A stretch of DNA of 64,000 bases, from contig JAGKQI010000034.1 in NCBI GenBank assembly GCA_018806915.1, forward strand, positions 1,240,001-1,304,000. Direction: 5' to 3'. The notes beneath the pieces were generated by a model. That model saw nothing but the letters and a program-made list of their open reading frames with translations. It was not told where the DNA came from and did no database searches. Both the position numbers and the translations under genes were made by a program. Below are positions 22,211-31,093 of this stretch, piece by piece. How positions within the stretch are numbered: position 1 is the first letter of the stretch; every line of letters begins with the position of its first letter. Source of the stretch: Phytophthora colocasiae. Its lineage: Eukaryota; Oomycota; Peronosporomycetes; Peronosporales; Peronosporaceae.

Positions 22211-23088
22211 GTGTCCCTTGTTTTTCGCTTCTGTTCTGTTTCTTTTGGATTATCACTATCTGCAGGTTTGGCTCGATTAGGACAATCAACTTTGAGATGC
22301 TCCGTACTCTCGCAGACAAAGCACTTCTTCTGCTTCTTCTTCGAGCCTCCGGTCTTCTCTTGTTGTGACGTGTCCCCCTTCTCATTCTTAGTCTTTGTGC
22401 TGTTTGTGCTTCCACCATTCTTCTGGTTTTCACGTTGATTTGCTCCGCCCTTGGCCTTATAGACTTTCTGACGCGAGTCTGCAATCCGAATTAGTTCCCG
22501 AGTTCGTTCCGGTGTAGTGCCTCCTACGCCCAAGTTGTATCGAATACCCGACTTTAAACTCTCAAACTCGTATTGATTCGGAAGGCTATCCAACAGCATC
22601 TCCATCATGTCAATATCTTCCACGGTGTAGTTCAACGATGTCAATTCAGTCCGAATATTGAACATCTTACTCAAATGCTCGTTCACATCTCCACCTGGGT
22701 GCAGTTTTGCAGTTTCAAGCTCATTCCGCAGACATCTACTCCTGTGCGCGATAGTCGTTTGATTATTCGTGCACTCATAGATATCACACAAAGCCTTCCA
22801 CATATCAGTCCCTGTGGTCTTGTGTCGAACCTGATGGAGCTTGTCCGCAGGCAGTGACATCCCGATCAACTGCATGATCGTCACCTGATCCTCATCGAAC
22901 TTCGTCTTGCCCTCATCAGTCACCAGTGCATCCCGTTTCAAGTCTCCACTCACAATCTCTGTAAGTTTCTTCTTCCGGAACACTAGTCCCATGGCCCACT
23001 TGTACTGCTGCCAGTCCTTTCCATCCCAGTTCTTCGGGACGCCCTCGTTTGTATACTTCAGAGGTGTAGCCATCTTGGATCTCCTCAC
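22207..23088 (-). CDS. Copia Gag (293 aa, ends in a frame break before protease)
   Basis: The particle protein of the Copia element. It begins 34 bases inside the 5' LTR with MRRSKMATPLKYTNEGVPKN. The UBN2/Gag-like domain includes ALCDIYECTNNQTTIAHRSR and MLLDSLPNQYEFESLKSG. A single CCHC zinc knuckle, CFVCESTEHLKVDC, lies near the C terminus after a Lys/Gln/Asn-rich linker. The frame ends at 22207, where the protease part continues in another frame. In intact Copia elements gag and pol are usually one reading frame, so this break is probably a lesion. Confidence 0.85.
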   Translation of the reverse strand: MRRSKMATPLKYTNEGVPKNWDGKDWQQYKWAMGLVFRKKKLTEIVSGDLKRDALVTDEGKTKFDEDQVTIMQLIGMSLPADKLHQVRHKTTGTDMWKALCDIYECTNNQTTIAHRSRCLRNELETAKLHPGGDVNEHLSKMFNIRTELTSLNYTVEDIDMMEMLLDSLPNQYEFESLKSGIRYNLGVGGTTPERTRELIRIADSRQKVYKAKGGANQRENQKNGGSTNSTKTKNEKGDTSQQEKTGGSKKKQKKCFVCESTEHLKVDCPNRAKPADSDNPKETEQKRKTRDT

Positions 23089-23107
23089 ACAGAACGAATT
23101 CCGTCTG

Positions 23108-23120
23108 TGGGCTCATAACC
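23108..23120 (-). promoter_or_regulatory. Candidate primer-binding site of the Copia element
   Basis: On the minus strand GGTTATGAGCCCA begins one base after the 5' LTR end. It resembles the initiator-methionine tRNA-based site (TGGTATCAGAGC-like) common in Copia elements, although not identical. The position is right. Confidence 0.5.
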
Positions 23121-23121
23121 C

Positions 23122-23361
23122 TGTTGTGAGTTGAATCGAATCCAACGATAACCTCGTACACCAGAGAGGGTAAATGAAAGTATGAATAAAGTTAGCTCTC
23201 CTAGGTATGGCAACCATCCTTGAGCTTCAGCTCTTTCACATGAAGAGATCCGCAGCTCCCAGCTTCGACAGGCTTCACCTCAGTTTAGACTTACTCCATG
23301 CTCCGGGTCTCACCTTGATCTTCAACCTTCAGTTGTCTGATCTTCAAAATGCATTCCAACA
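23122..23361 (-). repeat. Copia 5' LTR (240 bp, intact)
   Basis: Bounded by TGTTG and CAACA and followed by the target duplication GAAGA (23362-23366). It is the undisturbed reference showing how the other LTR looked before the Harbinger insertion. Confidence 0.95.
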
Positions 23362-23366
23362 GAAGA

Positions 23367-24033
23367 GCTTCGCTCAGCCGTCACTCGAGTCGTGAGGAAG
23401 CGCAACCCACCTTATGAATCCATTGCTGGGTTCATCAGACCTTCAACTTCAAAAGATACTGGGTTCTGGGGAGAATTGGCAAACGTTCTCCCGGAACCAT
23501 CGTACACTCAGCGACAAATTATTCCGGCCACCCCTACTTTTGGCCGCTACTCAGTCAATTTTTAGCGTATCGGGTTGCCGTTTGAGTATGATCTGTCTGA
23601 TGTACGACAGAGCCCAGGACTTGTGTTAACAATCGCAGTTTTGCGGTTGGAAGCATACCTCACATACAATAAACTAAACAGCACATCCGTCCCAACTTCC
23701 GGCCACCTGTCACCATACAAAAATTCATATATATATATATCACAATGATAGCTGCATTTGTGATTTTGTTCGTCCAACCGTCCACAGCGGCGGTGCCACC
23801 GCCGGTGGGGAGCGCGTGGCAGCTTGGTGCTGAGGACAGTTTGCAATTTGGCCGTGGTATGGCACTGTGGCTGAGAGATGAAGAGCGTGGGAGCATTTGC
23901 GGATTGAGAGAAGGCGGACTACTATTATATATGTAGTGTCGACGATTCTGATGTGTGGATTTGGAAATATACAGTATTTTATGTAATTTAACTGTTCTTC
24001 ATGTAATAATTATGTTTGAGCTTATTATCGAAA
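23367..24033. other. Flank between the Copia element and the PRCC-like gene
   Basis: The first 200 bases stay open on the plus strand and read protein-like (IAGFIRPSTSKDTGFWGEL), ending in a stop at about 23568. This may be debris of the locus hit by Copia, or chance. After that comes AT-rich DNA with a TA dinucleotide run (near 23730), presumably the promoter of the downstream gene. No further gene is recognised. Confidence 0.35.
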
Positions 24034-25008
24034 ATGTCTCTCTTGGTGCCTGACTACGCGAGCTCTTCGGAGGACGAGGCGGCCCCCAGCGCGTCTACAT
24101 TCGCCCCAGTCCCCGCTCCTACGTCTGCACCAACTTCTACGTCAAAATCGTTGTCGTTGCCGCTTCCCAGCACTTCAAATGGCGCCAAGAAGAAGAAATT
24201 AAAGAAAAAGAAGAAAACCAAGACAACTCTGTACCTGCCACCAGAGATCCAGCGCCTCCTAGAGACAGGAACAAGCGGTGGAGCATTATCCGATGACAGC
24301 GACGATGATAATGAGCTACTGGCTAAGCATAAGCGCGCTAAGAAGACAACCAACAAGCGACCAAGACCTGCAGAATCCGATCAGGACTCGGTTTTATCCT
24401 TCCTCCCAGCACCCAAGCATGCACTTCCAGCACCAGATAATACAGGAGACACTGTACTAGAGGGAACACAGGAACAGGTTCAGGTTCAAGCTCAGGATCA
24501 GGTTACAGAGGCTCAACTAGTGGATAATACTGTGGCCTGGCAGCAGTACTACCAGCAGCAACAGCAGTATCAGGCCAGCTATGGAACTTCTCAAGACTAT
24601 TACGTCGCACAGGGAGAAGATGACGTACCTGGAGGTAGCTCCAAACGCAGGAGGACTCGGGAACGAGATATCGAGCGAGCACTGCAACAGGGTCATTTTG
24701 AGACAGTGGCGGACCAGATCACCGAAGTGCAAGGCCCAGCGCCGAACTCCTGGCAACCTCCAATTGACCCACTCACGGGGACTAGCGCTACGGGATCTAA
24801 TGACCAGGAAGTGAAAGTGTCGGCCAGCTTCTGGAACTCTCAGACAGGTACCAAGGTGTCGTCGGTCAAGCCCAGTCGACTGCAAAGACAGAAACATCAG
24901 CTGAACCAACTCGCGTTTGACGCGAAGGCTCGAGATTTTGAGCTAATGGACAAACGTGGCGCGGCATTGAAGACAAAAAGGGAGACATACGCCAAGTACG
25001 GCTGGTAA
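24034..25008 (+). CDS. PRCC-like nuclear protein (324 aa)
   Basis: The N terminus LVPDYASSSEDEA and the C-terminal block (QLAFDAKARDFELMDK, then TYAKYGW at the end) match the layout of PRCC, a nuclear protein linked to pre-mRNA splicing and mitotic checkpoint factor localisation. Between them lie a Pro/Ala/Ser-rich stretch, a lysine-rich nuclear-localisation run (KKKKLKKKKKTK) and a Gln-rich segment. PRCC homologues share mainly the C-terminal domain, which is present here. The start is the first ATG in frame (AAAATGTC). The gene converges on NMD3, with only 46 bases between stops. Confidence 0.78.
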   Translation: MSLLVPDYASSSEDEAAPSASTFAPVPAPTSAPTSTSKSLSLPLPSTSNGAKKKKLKKKKKTKTTLYLPPEIQRLLETGTSGGALSDDSDDDNELLAKHKRAKKTTNKRPRPAESDQDSVLSFLPAPKHALPAPDNTGDTVLEGTQEQVQVQAQDQVTEAQLVDNTVAWQQYYQQQQQYQASYGTSQDYYVAQGEDDVPGGSSKRRRTRERDIERALQQGHFETVADQITEVQGPAPNSWQPPIDPLTGTSATGSNDQEVKVSASFWNSQTGTKVSSVKPSRLQRQKHQLNQLAFDAKARDFELMDKRGAALKTKRETYAKYGW

Positions 25009-25054
25009 AATGGTGAGCTTAGTTGGTCCTAACCAATGTACGTTTTCTCTTAGC

Positions 25055-26533
25055 TTACGGCAGATTGAGCTGCTCCATAGCCGCTGTCTGCTCTTCCACA
25101 CTACCAGAAGCGTCTTCAGTCTCTTCCTCGTCCTCGCCCACACCTTCGTGCTCTTCCTGGTCCTTCTCCTCTAGGAACTCCTCTGTAAACACCTCCATCT
25201 CATGCTCCATCCGCGCAGTCTCAGCCTTGCTGACCTTACCTCGGCGGTTAGCTCCTAGCGTCTTCAACTTGCGGTCACCCTTGTGCTGCTTGTTTTCACG
25301 CGGATAAACCTTCCGGACCAGAACGACGTCGGGTAGTTCCTCCTTCAGAGTGTGAGTCTGACTTGTGCCGAAGATGGCAGAAGAGAGGTCATAACCCTTG
25401 ACTGTGTCACCAGCAGCTAGCACACCGCCCAAGTGTGTTCGCACGTGGAACGTCGTGTCATTTACACCAAAGTCGCTCTCGCGAGCCACCTCCACATCAG
25501 CAACCACAAACTTAGCCCTGTGTCCTCTACCCGAAGCAGGGGCAGGTCCAACGTGACGTAGCTCGCTGGGATCCACTGGTTCCACATCCAACACCATGAA
25601 TTCGACCATGTCGGAGCTGGTTGCAAGAGGAAGGAACGGCAGCTTCCAGTACCTGTCGGTCGCGAGCTCCGCCTTTTGTCCAGTCACAGGGTCCAGCAAA
25701 TGCACCATCGATGTGGTGCGTGCACACAGCGTCACATCCGAGATGTTGCCACAGCTCTGCGCGAACTTCCTGGGCAACACGAGCAGGTCGTCTTTGCAAA
25801 TAGGACTCAACTCGACGCTGTATGTGAGCTGCAGGTTGGCTGTGGAGTTGTGCACGTTCTCTGAAATGAGTTTGCTGGAGCTCTTGGATCGCATCGGCAC
25901 ATGTGCCGTCAAGAAGTGGATGAATCTCTCTGCTGTCGACTTGGTACCGAAGTAAAAGTCCATTCCTTCCTTCACCGTTGTAATACCAATGGCATCTTGA
26001 TGCGCGTTATGCTTGAGGATCTCCTGCTCGAGTCGCAGGAACGTCCGCTTGTGCTCAGCCTTCTGCCGGATCTGTACCAGTGCTTTCCACGTATTATTAT
26101 GGTATTGCTTAGTGCAGTCCGGACACTTGACGCTGTGGATGATGAAGGTGATGACGCACGTGTTCTGGATCACCGCGTGATTGGCCACTTCCCTCTGCAG
26201 CGTCAGTCGCAGCTTGACACGTTTCGAGTGCGGCTCTGTCCAGATGAACCCTGCGTCGATGAGTTTGGCCTTGCTCAGTCCCGGGATGCTCTTGAGACAC
26301 AGCGCCATGAGCTCTTTGGACTCCCAATCACAGTCCAACCACGCGCCTGAGCTGCTGCTGTAGCTCTGCGTCTTGCCACGCGACTGGAAGCGCAAACAGC
26401 CGCGACACTGCACCAACTCGCACGTCGTGTCGATGCCCTCGGCCACGTCCACTTCGGAGGCGATGCAGGACGTGCACATGTTCATGGCGTTCGCCTCGAT
26501 CTGAGCGCCACACATACAACAGGAGATCGCCAT
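25055..26533 (-). CDS. NMD3: 60S ribosomal export adaptor NMD3 (492 aa)
   Basis: NMD3 binds the 60S subunit and recruits the exportin CRM1/XPO1 to carry it out of the nucleus. The N-terminal zinc-binding region has paired cysteines (CCMCG, CTSC, CRGC, CPDC). Conserved family blocks include GFIWTEPHSKRVKLRLT, GMDFYFGTKSTAERFIHFL and DKVYP-like VRKVYPRENKQHK. The C-terminal tail is acidic, Glu-rich and ends MEQLNLP, where export-signal-like leucines are expected. Length is close to the family norm and no intron is needed. The start is the ATG before the first CxxC. It converges on the PRCC-like gene and diverges from the S28 peptidase. Confidence 0.95.
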   Translation of the reverse strand: MAISCCMCGAQIEANAMNMCTSCIASEVDVAEGIDTTCELVQCRGCLRFQSRGKTQSYSSSSGAWLDCDWESKELMALCLKSIPGLSKAKLIDAGFIWTEPHSKRVKLRLTLQREVANHAVIQNTCVITFIIHSVKCPDCTKQYHNNTWKALVQIRQKAEHKRTFLRLEQEILKHNAHQDAIGITTVKEGMDFYFGTKSTAERFIHFLTAHVPMRSKSSSKLISENVHNSTANLQLTYSVELSPICKDDLLVLPRKFAQSCGNISDVTLCARTTSMVHLLDPVTGQKAELATDRYWKLPFLPLATSSDMVEFMVLDVEPVDPSELRHVGPAPASGRGHRAKFVVADVEVARESDFGVNDTTFHVRTHLGGVLAAGDTVKGYDLSSAIFGTSQTHTLKEELPDVVLVRKVYPRENKQHKGDRKLKTLGANRRGKVSKAETARMEHEMEVFTEEFLEEKDQEEHEGVGEDEEETEDASGSVEEQTAAMEQLNLP

Positions 26534-27170
26534 GGAGAGTCTCCTTCTGCTTTTTTGAGGTAGCTATGATCGACGTCTGAAAGAGTTAACCACAGGCTGT
26601 TGACGTGATTGCGTCATCTGTACCGGTACATTATTAACCCTACCACTGGCACCGTTCCAGCAATCTGATTGGCTGTGTGAAATCTCACCGTAATTTTTAC
26701 AATAGCCTAATAACAATAACATGTTGAAGTTAACAATAGACAGCCTTCCTGATTAGCTGTGTGAATCTCACCGTAATATTGCAATACCACGCCGTGAACC
26801 CTGCTTCCAAAAAATGTCACGAAGCGTGTTTTTTAATGTTATTTTCTGGCCGTGCATGCCGTACACGCGGGTCCTCGCGTAAAAATGTTTTCCTGGCGCT
26901 GTGTCAAGCGGTCTTGCATGTGTGTGCCAAGTGTCACGGCTGGATTCGATCGGGGTGGCGCGTAGTTAAGCAGAGCGATACTCACCGGGTACTGGTGAGT
27001 TTTCACAGGCTGATATCATATACTGGAGGGATCAATTACCAGAGGGGGAGACGTCTTTCTTGCGGATAAGGAGAGCTACTCCACGGTATTTCAGCTTCCC
27101 TTTCTGTCCGTTTAGCTGAGTCCGTATCCGATACACACATCAGAATCGTCGACACTTCTGTACGGCTACG
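26534..27170. other. Divergent promoter region with a 30-bp direct repeat
   Basis: No gene seen. It must hold the promoters of NMD3 (leftward) and the S28 peptidase (rightward). A near-perfect repeat containing CTGTGTGAAATCTCACCGTAAT occurs at about 26664-26694 and 26748-26777 (one copy with a single base missing). Its TGTGARATCTCAC core is partly palindromic and could be a shared regulatory element. Confidence 0.5.
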
Positions 27171-28859
27171 ATGGTTCCTCCGGGAGAACGTTCGCCAATG
27201 CTCCCCATTAAATACACAGCTCTTGGTAATGAAACTCGTCGTCCTCTACCTGTTGCATTGGGGTGGGTGGCATTGTTCTCCGCTGCATTGGCTCTTGTAG
27301 GGTTGGTATCATTCAACTCTACCGGTATCTCCATCCCTATCCAAGAAGCAGTAGTAGAACACTCCGCGTCGTTCCCCACTCTACCGGACGGATCGAGAGA
27401 CCTTTTATCTTTATGCAAGGAAAACTTCATCACCCAACCACTCGATCATTTCCGAGCGAACGGTGTTTCCAGTGACGGCACCTTCGAGATGCGGTACTTC
27501 GTGTGTTCCCCACAGAATTTTAACCCCGACAACGGCTCCATCTTCTTCTACGTGGGGAACGAAGCAGATGTGACGCTCTACTTAAACCACACAGGACTCA
27601 TGTGGGAGAACGCTGCAGCCTTCAACGCGTTGATCGTATTCGCTGAACACCGGTACTTCGGCAAGTCGGTGCCGTTCGGTCTAGACGTTCTGGAACACAT
27701 GGAGTTCCTCTCAACACAGCAGACGATGGCGGACTACGCTGTGCTCATTGAACAGCTTAAAGGCGAATTAAACGCAAATGTCCCTGTCATTGGCTTCGGC
27801 GGATCGTACGGCGGAATGCTGGGCACGTGGTTCCGGATGAAGTACCCGCACATCATCGACGGGGTCATCGCAGGTTCCGCGCCTGTCGTTAATTTCTTCG
27901 GAGACGCCGAACACCCTGCAGATCCGGAAGCTTTTAACCGCGTCGTGACGTTTGACATGTCGGAAGATGCAGGTGCCGCTAAGAACTGCGTCCCGAACGT
28001 CCGACGCGCGCTGAACGCGGCGGTGGAATTGAGCGCGACGAAGAGAGGGAGGAAGGAATTGGCCCAAGTGTTGCGACTGTGTGATGCTAACGCGTTGCAG
28101 TCCTCAAACGATGTCATTGCCATCGCTTCGGAAGCGTATGGGGACTTGGCAATGGGCAACTACCCGTATCCGACGTCATACATCATGGACGGCAATGTGG
28201 ATCTCCCGGGATATCCGATGCGAGCGGCATGCGAGCCGTTCGCTGGTGAATTTGACGAACAAAACAGCATTGGATTGATCTCTGCTTTGCGTGAGAGTAT
28301 CGCCGTGTACTACAACGCTACTGGAGCCGAAACGTGCTTGCTCCCACCGTCTCCTGTAGCCAAAATCAACGCATCGGACACTTCGGACGCTGCGAAACAG
28401 GCAAGAATCGACCAGAAGGGAAACTTCTGGAGCTATCTCGAGTGCTCGGAGCTGTACATGCCTATGAGCTCGGACGGACTCAACGACGTCTTCCCCCCTC
28501 TTGCTGTCAACGAGACAGCAGACGACGCTGCGTGTTTCGAGATGTGGGGTGTCCATTTGAAGCCTCGTTGGGCACAAACCGAATTTGGCGGCATGAAAGC
28601 TCTCAGAGCTGCCAGTAACATCGTCTTCAGCAACGGAAACTTCGATCCGTGGGCGGGTTTGGGCGTTCTCAAGTCCCTCTCACCTTCGGTTGTAGCTGTT
28701 CCTGTACCTGGAGGAGCTCACCACCTCGATTTGTTCTTCACTCATCCATTGGACCCTCCAGCCGTCACGAGAGCTCGTAAGATTGAGCTCCAGTACATTC
28801 GCCAGTGGATTGACGAGTTCTACGCTTACAAGAAGGAATTAGTGCAAACGGAGCTGTAG
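27171..28859 (+). CDS. S28-family serine peptidase (lysosomal Pro-X carboxypeptidase / DPP-II type, 562 aa)
   Basis: A serine carboxypeptidase-like enzyme that cleaves next to proline in the lysosome/vacuole or outside the cell. Residues about 29-50 form a hydrophobic segment (VALGWVALFSAALALVGLV), a signal anchor rather than a clear cleavable signal peptide. The oxyanion and nucleophile region has FVFAEHRYFG-like IVFAEHRYFGKS and GFGGSYGGMLGTWFR, with the catalytic Ser in GGSYGG. The catalytic Asp lies in FSNGNFDPWAG and the His in PGGAHHLDLF. Several N-glycosylation sequons fit a secretory protein. Length is normal. It converges on the CDKL kinase, 45 bases away. Confidence 0.93.
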   Translation: MVPPGERSPMLPIKYTALGNETRRPLPVALGWVALFSAALALVGLVSFNSTGISIPIQEAVVEHSASFPTLPDGSRDLLSLCKENFITQPLDHFRANGVSSDGTFEMRYFVCSPQNFNPDNGSIFFYVGNEADVTLYLNHTGLMWENAAAFNALIVFAEHRYFGKSVPFGLDVLEHMEFLSTQQTMADYAVLIEQLKGELNANVPVIGFGGSYGGMLGTWFRMKYPHIIDGVIAGSAPVVNFFGDAEHPADPEAFNRVVTFDMSEDAGAAKNCVPNVRRALNAAVELSATKRGRKELAQVLRLCDANALQSSNDVIAIASEAYGDLAMGNYPYPTSYIMDGNVDLPGYPMRAACEPFAGEFDEQNSIGLISALRESIAVYYNATGAETCLLPPSPVAKINASDTSDAAKQARIDQKGNFWSYLECSELYMPMSSDGLNDVFPPLAVNETADDAACFEMWGVHLKPRWAQTEFGGMKALRAASNIVFSNGNFDPWAGLGVLKSLSPSVVAVPVPGGAHHLDLFFTHPLDPPAVTRARKIELQYIRQWIDEFYAYKKELVQTEL

Positions 28860-28904
28860 TTTCCTTGTCAAAACTGTGGCTTGGTATTACGTTTAGGCGT
28901 CGAC

Positions 28905-30840
28905 TTAGTAACTCCGCGAGTCGTTCTCGCGTCGAACATGTGCATAACTCCCTTGGGGCAATGTTGCGGCACGTATTGTGCTATGAGAAGTCTTCGGGGG
29001 TGCGTATAGCGTCTGCGGTGGTGTTGCTCTTGGTCCGTTGCTTGATGTATTGCTAGTCGTTGCTTTCTTGGATCCACCCCACCCTGTGCCATTACTGTAG
29101 TTCTTGACTCCGGTCGTTCTTTTCGTAGTGTAATTGTCCATGGAATGATGCAGATTCGACGTCATATGACTCGTATTCTTGCCATTGCCACGCTTGGAAG
29201 ACTGCTGCGTCCCGTACGGATTCATCATATACGAAGACGGAGGTTTGGGCGTCGGCGTAGTATACGGATGAACAGTACTTCCCACTGCATTTCCTCCTAA
29301 CCGACTGCCATGTGAGGTTAAAGACACTCGGACATTATCGTGTAACCCCACGTACGTCATGTGCTCGGTTGAAATCGGCTGTCCGTACGTTGTCGCTGCA
29401 ACATGCTCGGAAATGGGAGGAACCATGAGCTTCTTGTTTTGATGGAAGAGCGGACTGGTATTGCCACTATCTCCTGCTCCACTTGAGTTAAGATTACTGT
29501 TGATACTGATATTGGTACTGCTGGTAGTGGAGCTGGTACTGGAAGAATTGTTCATCACTCCATGTAACGTTGGCAAATGGTACGCTCCAGAGACGCCTAT
29601 GTTCCCTGGTGGTGTCTTTCGTGGTGCAATGTGTACGTTGTTCGTACTTTCACTGGCTGCGACTGGGTTCTTGTCCTTCTTCATAGCCACAGGCACGAAC
29701 AAATGCTTTCCTAGCGTTTTAGACGGATCAGTAGTGTTCATACCATTCGATAAAGTATCATAGGTAGAAACTGGAGCAGGCACCACAATTGACGCAGCCA
29801 GAGGATTCCCCCTCGTAGACTTCCTCGATCGCTTTTTCCGGATTGCAGCTGTATCGTTGAGATCACGAGCTATCGCCTCCTGCAGCTCCGCTTCAAAGAC
29901 GTCATGTGAGTTCTCGAAGAAAGGATGTTTCAGTAATTCTGCACATGTCCAGCGGTCCAAAGGTTCGTCAATTATGGTCTGACGGATAAAATCCAATGAC
30001 GTTTTATCCATCGTAGGGAAACGTGCTTCGAGCGGCTCGAGATCATTAGCGTGAGGCAGTTTAACACCAACGTAGAGTGCATTTTTGCGGAAAAGCTCCT
30101 GTTGCCTGGACGTGATGTGTCCTAAACAGCGGATAATATGGTACAACTGGTCAATGTCCGAGTCTCCGGGAAACAATGGCAATCCTGTGGCGATTTCAGC
30201 CAACATACAACCAATAGACCACACGTCCACTGCTTTCCCGTACGATACGTCACCTACAAGCAGCTCAGGTGCTCGATACCAGCGTGTAGACACATATTCG
30301 GTGTATTTAGCTCCTGCAGATGCTAGTGGCCGTGCAAAACCGAAGTCACAGAGTTTAAGCACTCCATTGCGGGAGACCAATAGATTTTCAGGTTTGATAT
30401 CTCTGTGGATAATGTTGTGCTGGTGACAGAAGTTGATGGCACGTACGAGCTGCCACATGAGTTTCTTAAGTGTGAGCGGGTCCAGACCGTCTGGATGCCG
30501 CTCGATCTCCTCCAAGATCGTCTTTTCCACAAACTCAAAGACCAGATAAAGTTTTCCCTTCATACGGAAAACTTCCAGTAGATTCACGATATTCTCGTGT
30601 TTAAGCTGTTTGAGGATCTTGATTTCTCGCAGTGCTGTCTTCTTAACCTGTTCGTCGTCGTCAGATTCTTTAAACTTTTTAATGGCAACGATTTGGCCTG
30701 TGATTTTGTGTCGGCATTTAAGCACCACACCGTACGTTCTACAGTTTAAGAAAAGGGTTAGTGGCAATCGTTTAAGCTAAAAAAATAAATCACAAGACTC
30801 ACCCTTCGCCTATCGTGCCGAGACTTTCATAGCTCTCCAT
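28905..30840 (-). CDS. CDKL-type (cyclin-dependent kinase-like) protein kinase, two exons, 623 aa
   Basis: A CMGC-group serine/threonine kinase most like CDKL5/CDKL. Exon 1 (30803-30840) encodes MESYESLGTIGEG. A 64-base intron (30739-30802, GTGAGT to CTGTAG) splits the glycine loop, and exon 2 (28905-30738) resumes TYGVVLKC. Key residues: VAIKKF lysine, HRDIKPENLL, DFG in LCDFGFARP, and a TEY activation-loop motif (KYTEYVSTRWYRAPELL) typical of CDKLs. The kinase domain covers about residues 1-290. The rest is Ser/Thr/Asn-rich and basic, probably disordered. CDKLs often act at cilia and flagella. It diverges from the enolase-like gene. Confidence 0.93.
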
Positions 30841-31093
30841 ACGGTTCAACCGCGAAGGATTTCCACTCCGCAGTCAGATCAACGTGGCCGACGCAGGTTC
30901 AATCCCTCCGCCGTTCGTAGAATCAAAGAGACAGCAGTTCGTTTCCAGTCCATTGCGTATTCTTAGCTTCCAATAGTTTAAGACGGTAAAAATATCTCTC
31001 ACTTTTAGCTTAAACATACATGTAGTCACATGTGAAAAAGTATCTAACCTTCAAAGGTCGTATAAAGCTTAAAAACTTTAGGCTAAAAAGCTT

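Larger units (their letters stand above)
2049..23361 (-). mobile_element. Ty1/Copia LTR retrotransposon, degenerate, outermost layer of a three-level nest
   Basis: The element is oriented on the minus strand and flanked by perfect 5-bp duplications GAAGA (2044-2048 and 23362-23366). Its LTRs start TGTTG and end CAACA (CAGCA in the left copy). The right LTR is 23122-23361, 240 bp. The left LTR is 2049-2290 plus 18111-18116, because a Harbinger transposon interrupts it. Differences between LTRs are an 8-bp indel near 2118 and two substitutions. The internal order of gag, protease, integrase, RT and RNase H places integrase before RT, which defines Copia. The reading frame is broken several times, so the element is no longer autonomous. 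Without the two nested insertions it would be about 5.5 kb. Confidence 0.93.

Noticed and set aside
30896..30905. GGTTCAATCC, a tRNA B-box-like sequence upstream of the CDKL gene
   Set aside because: No matching T stem, D arm or acceptor stem around it, so not a tRNA gene.
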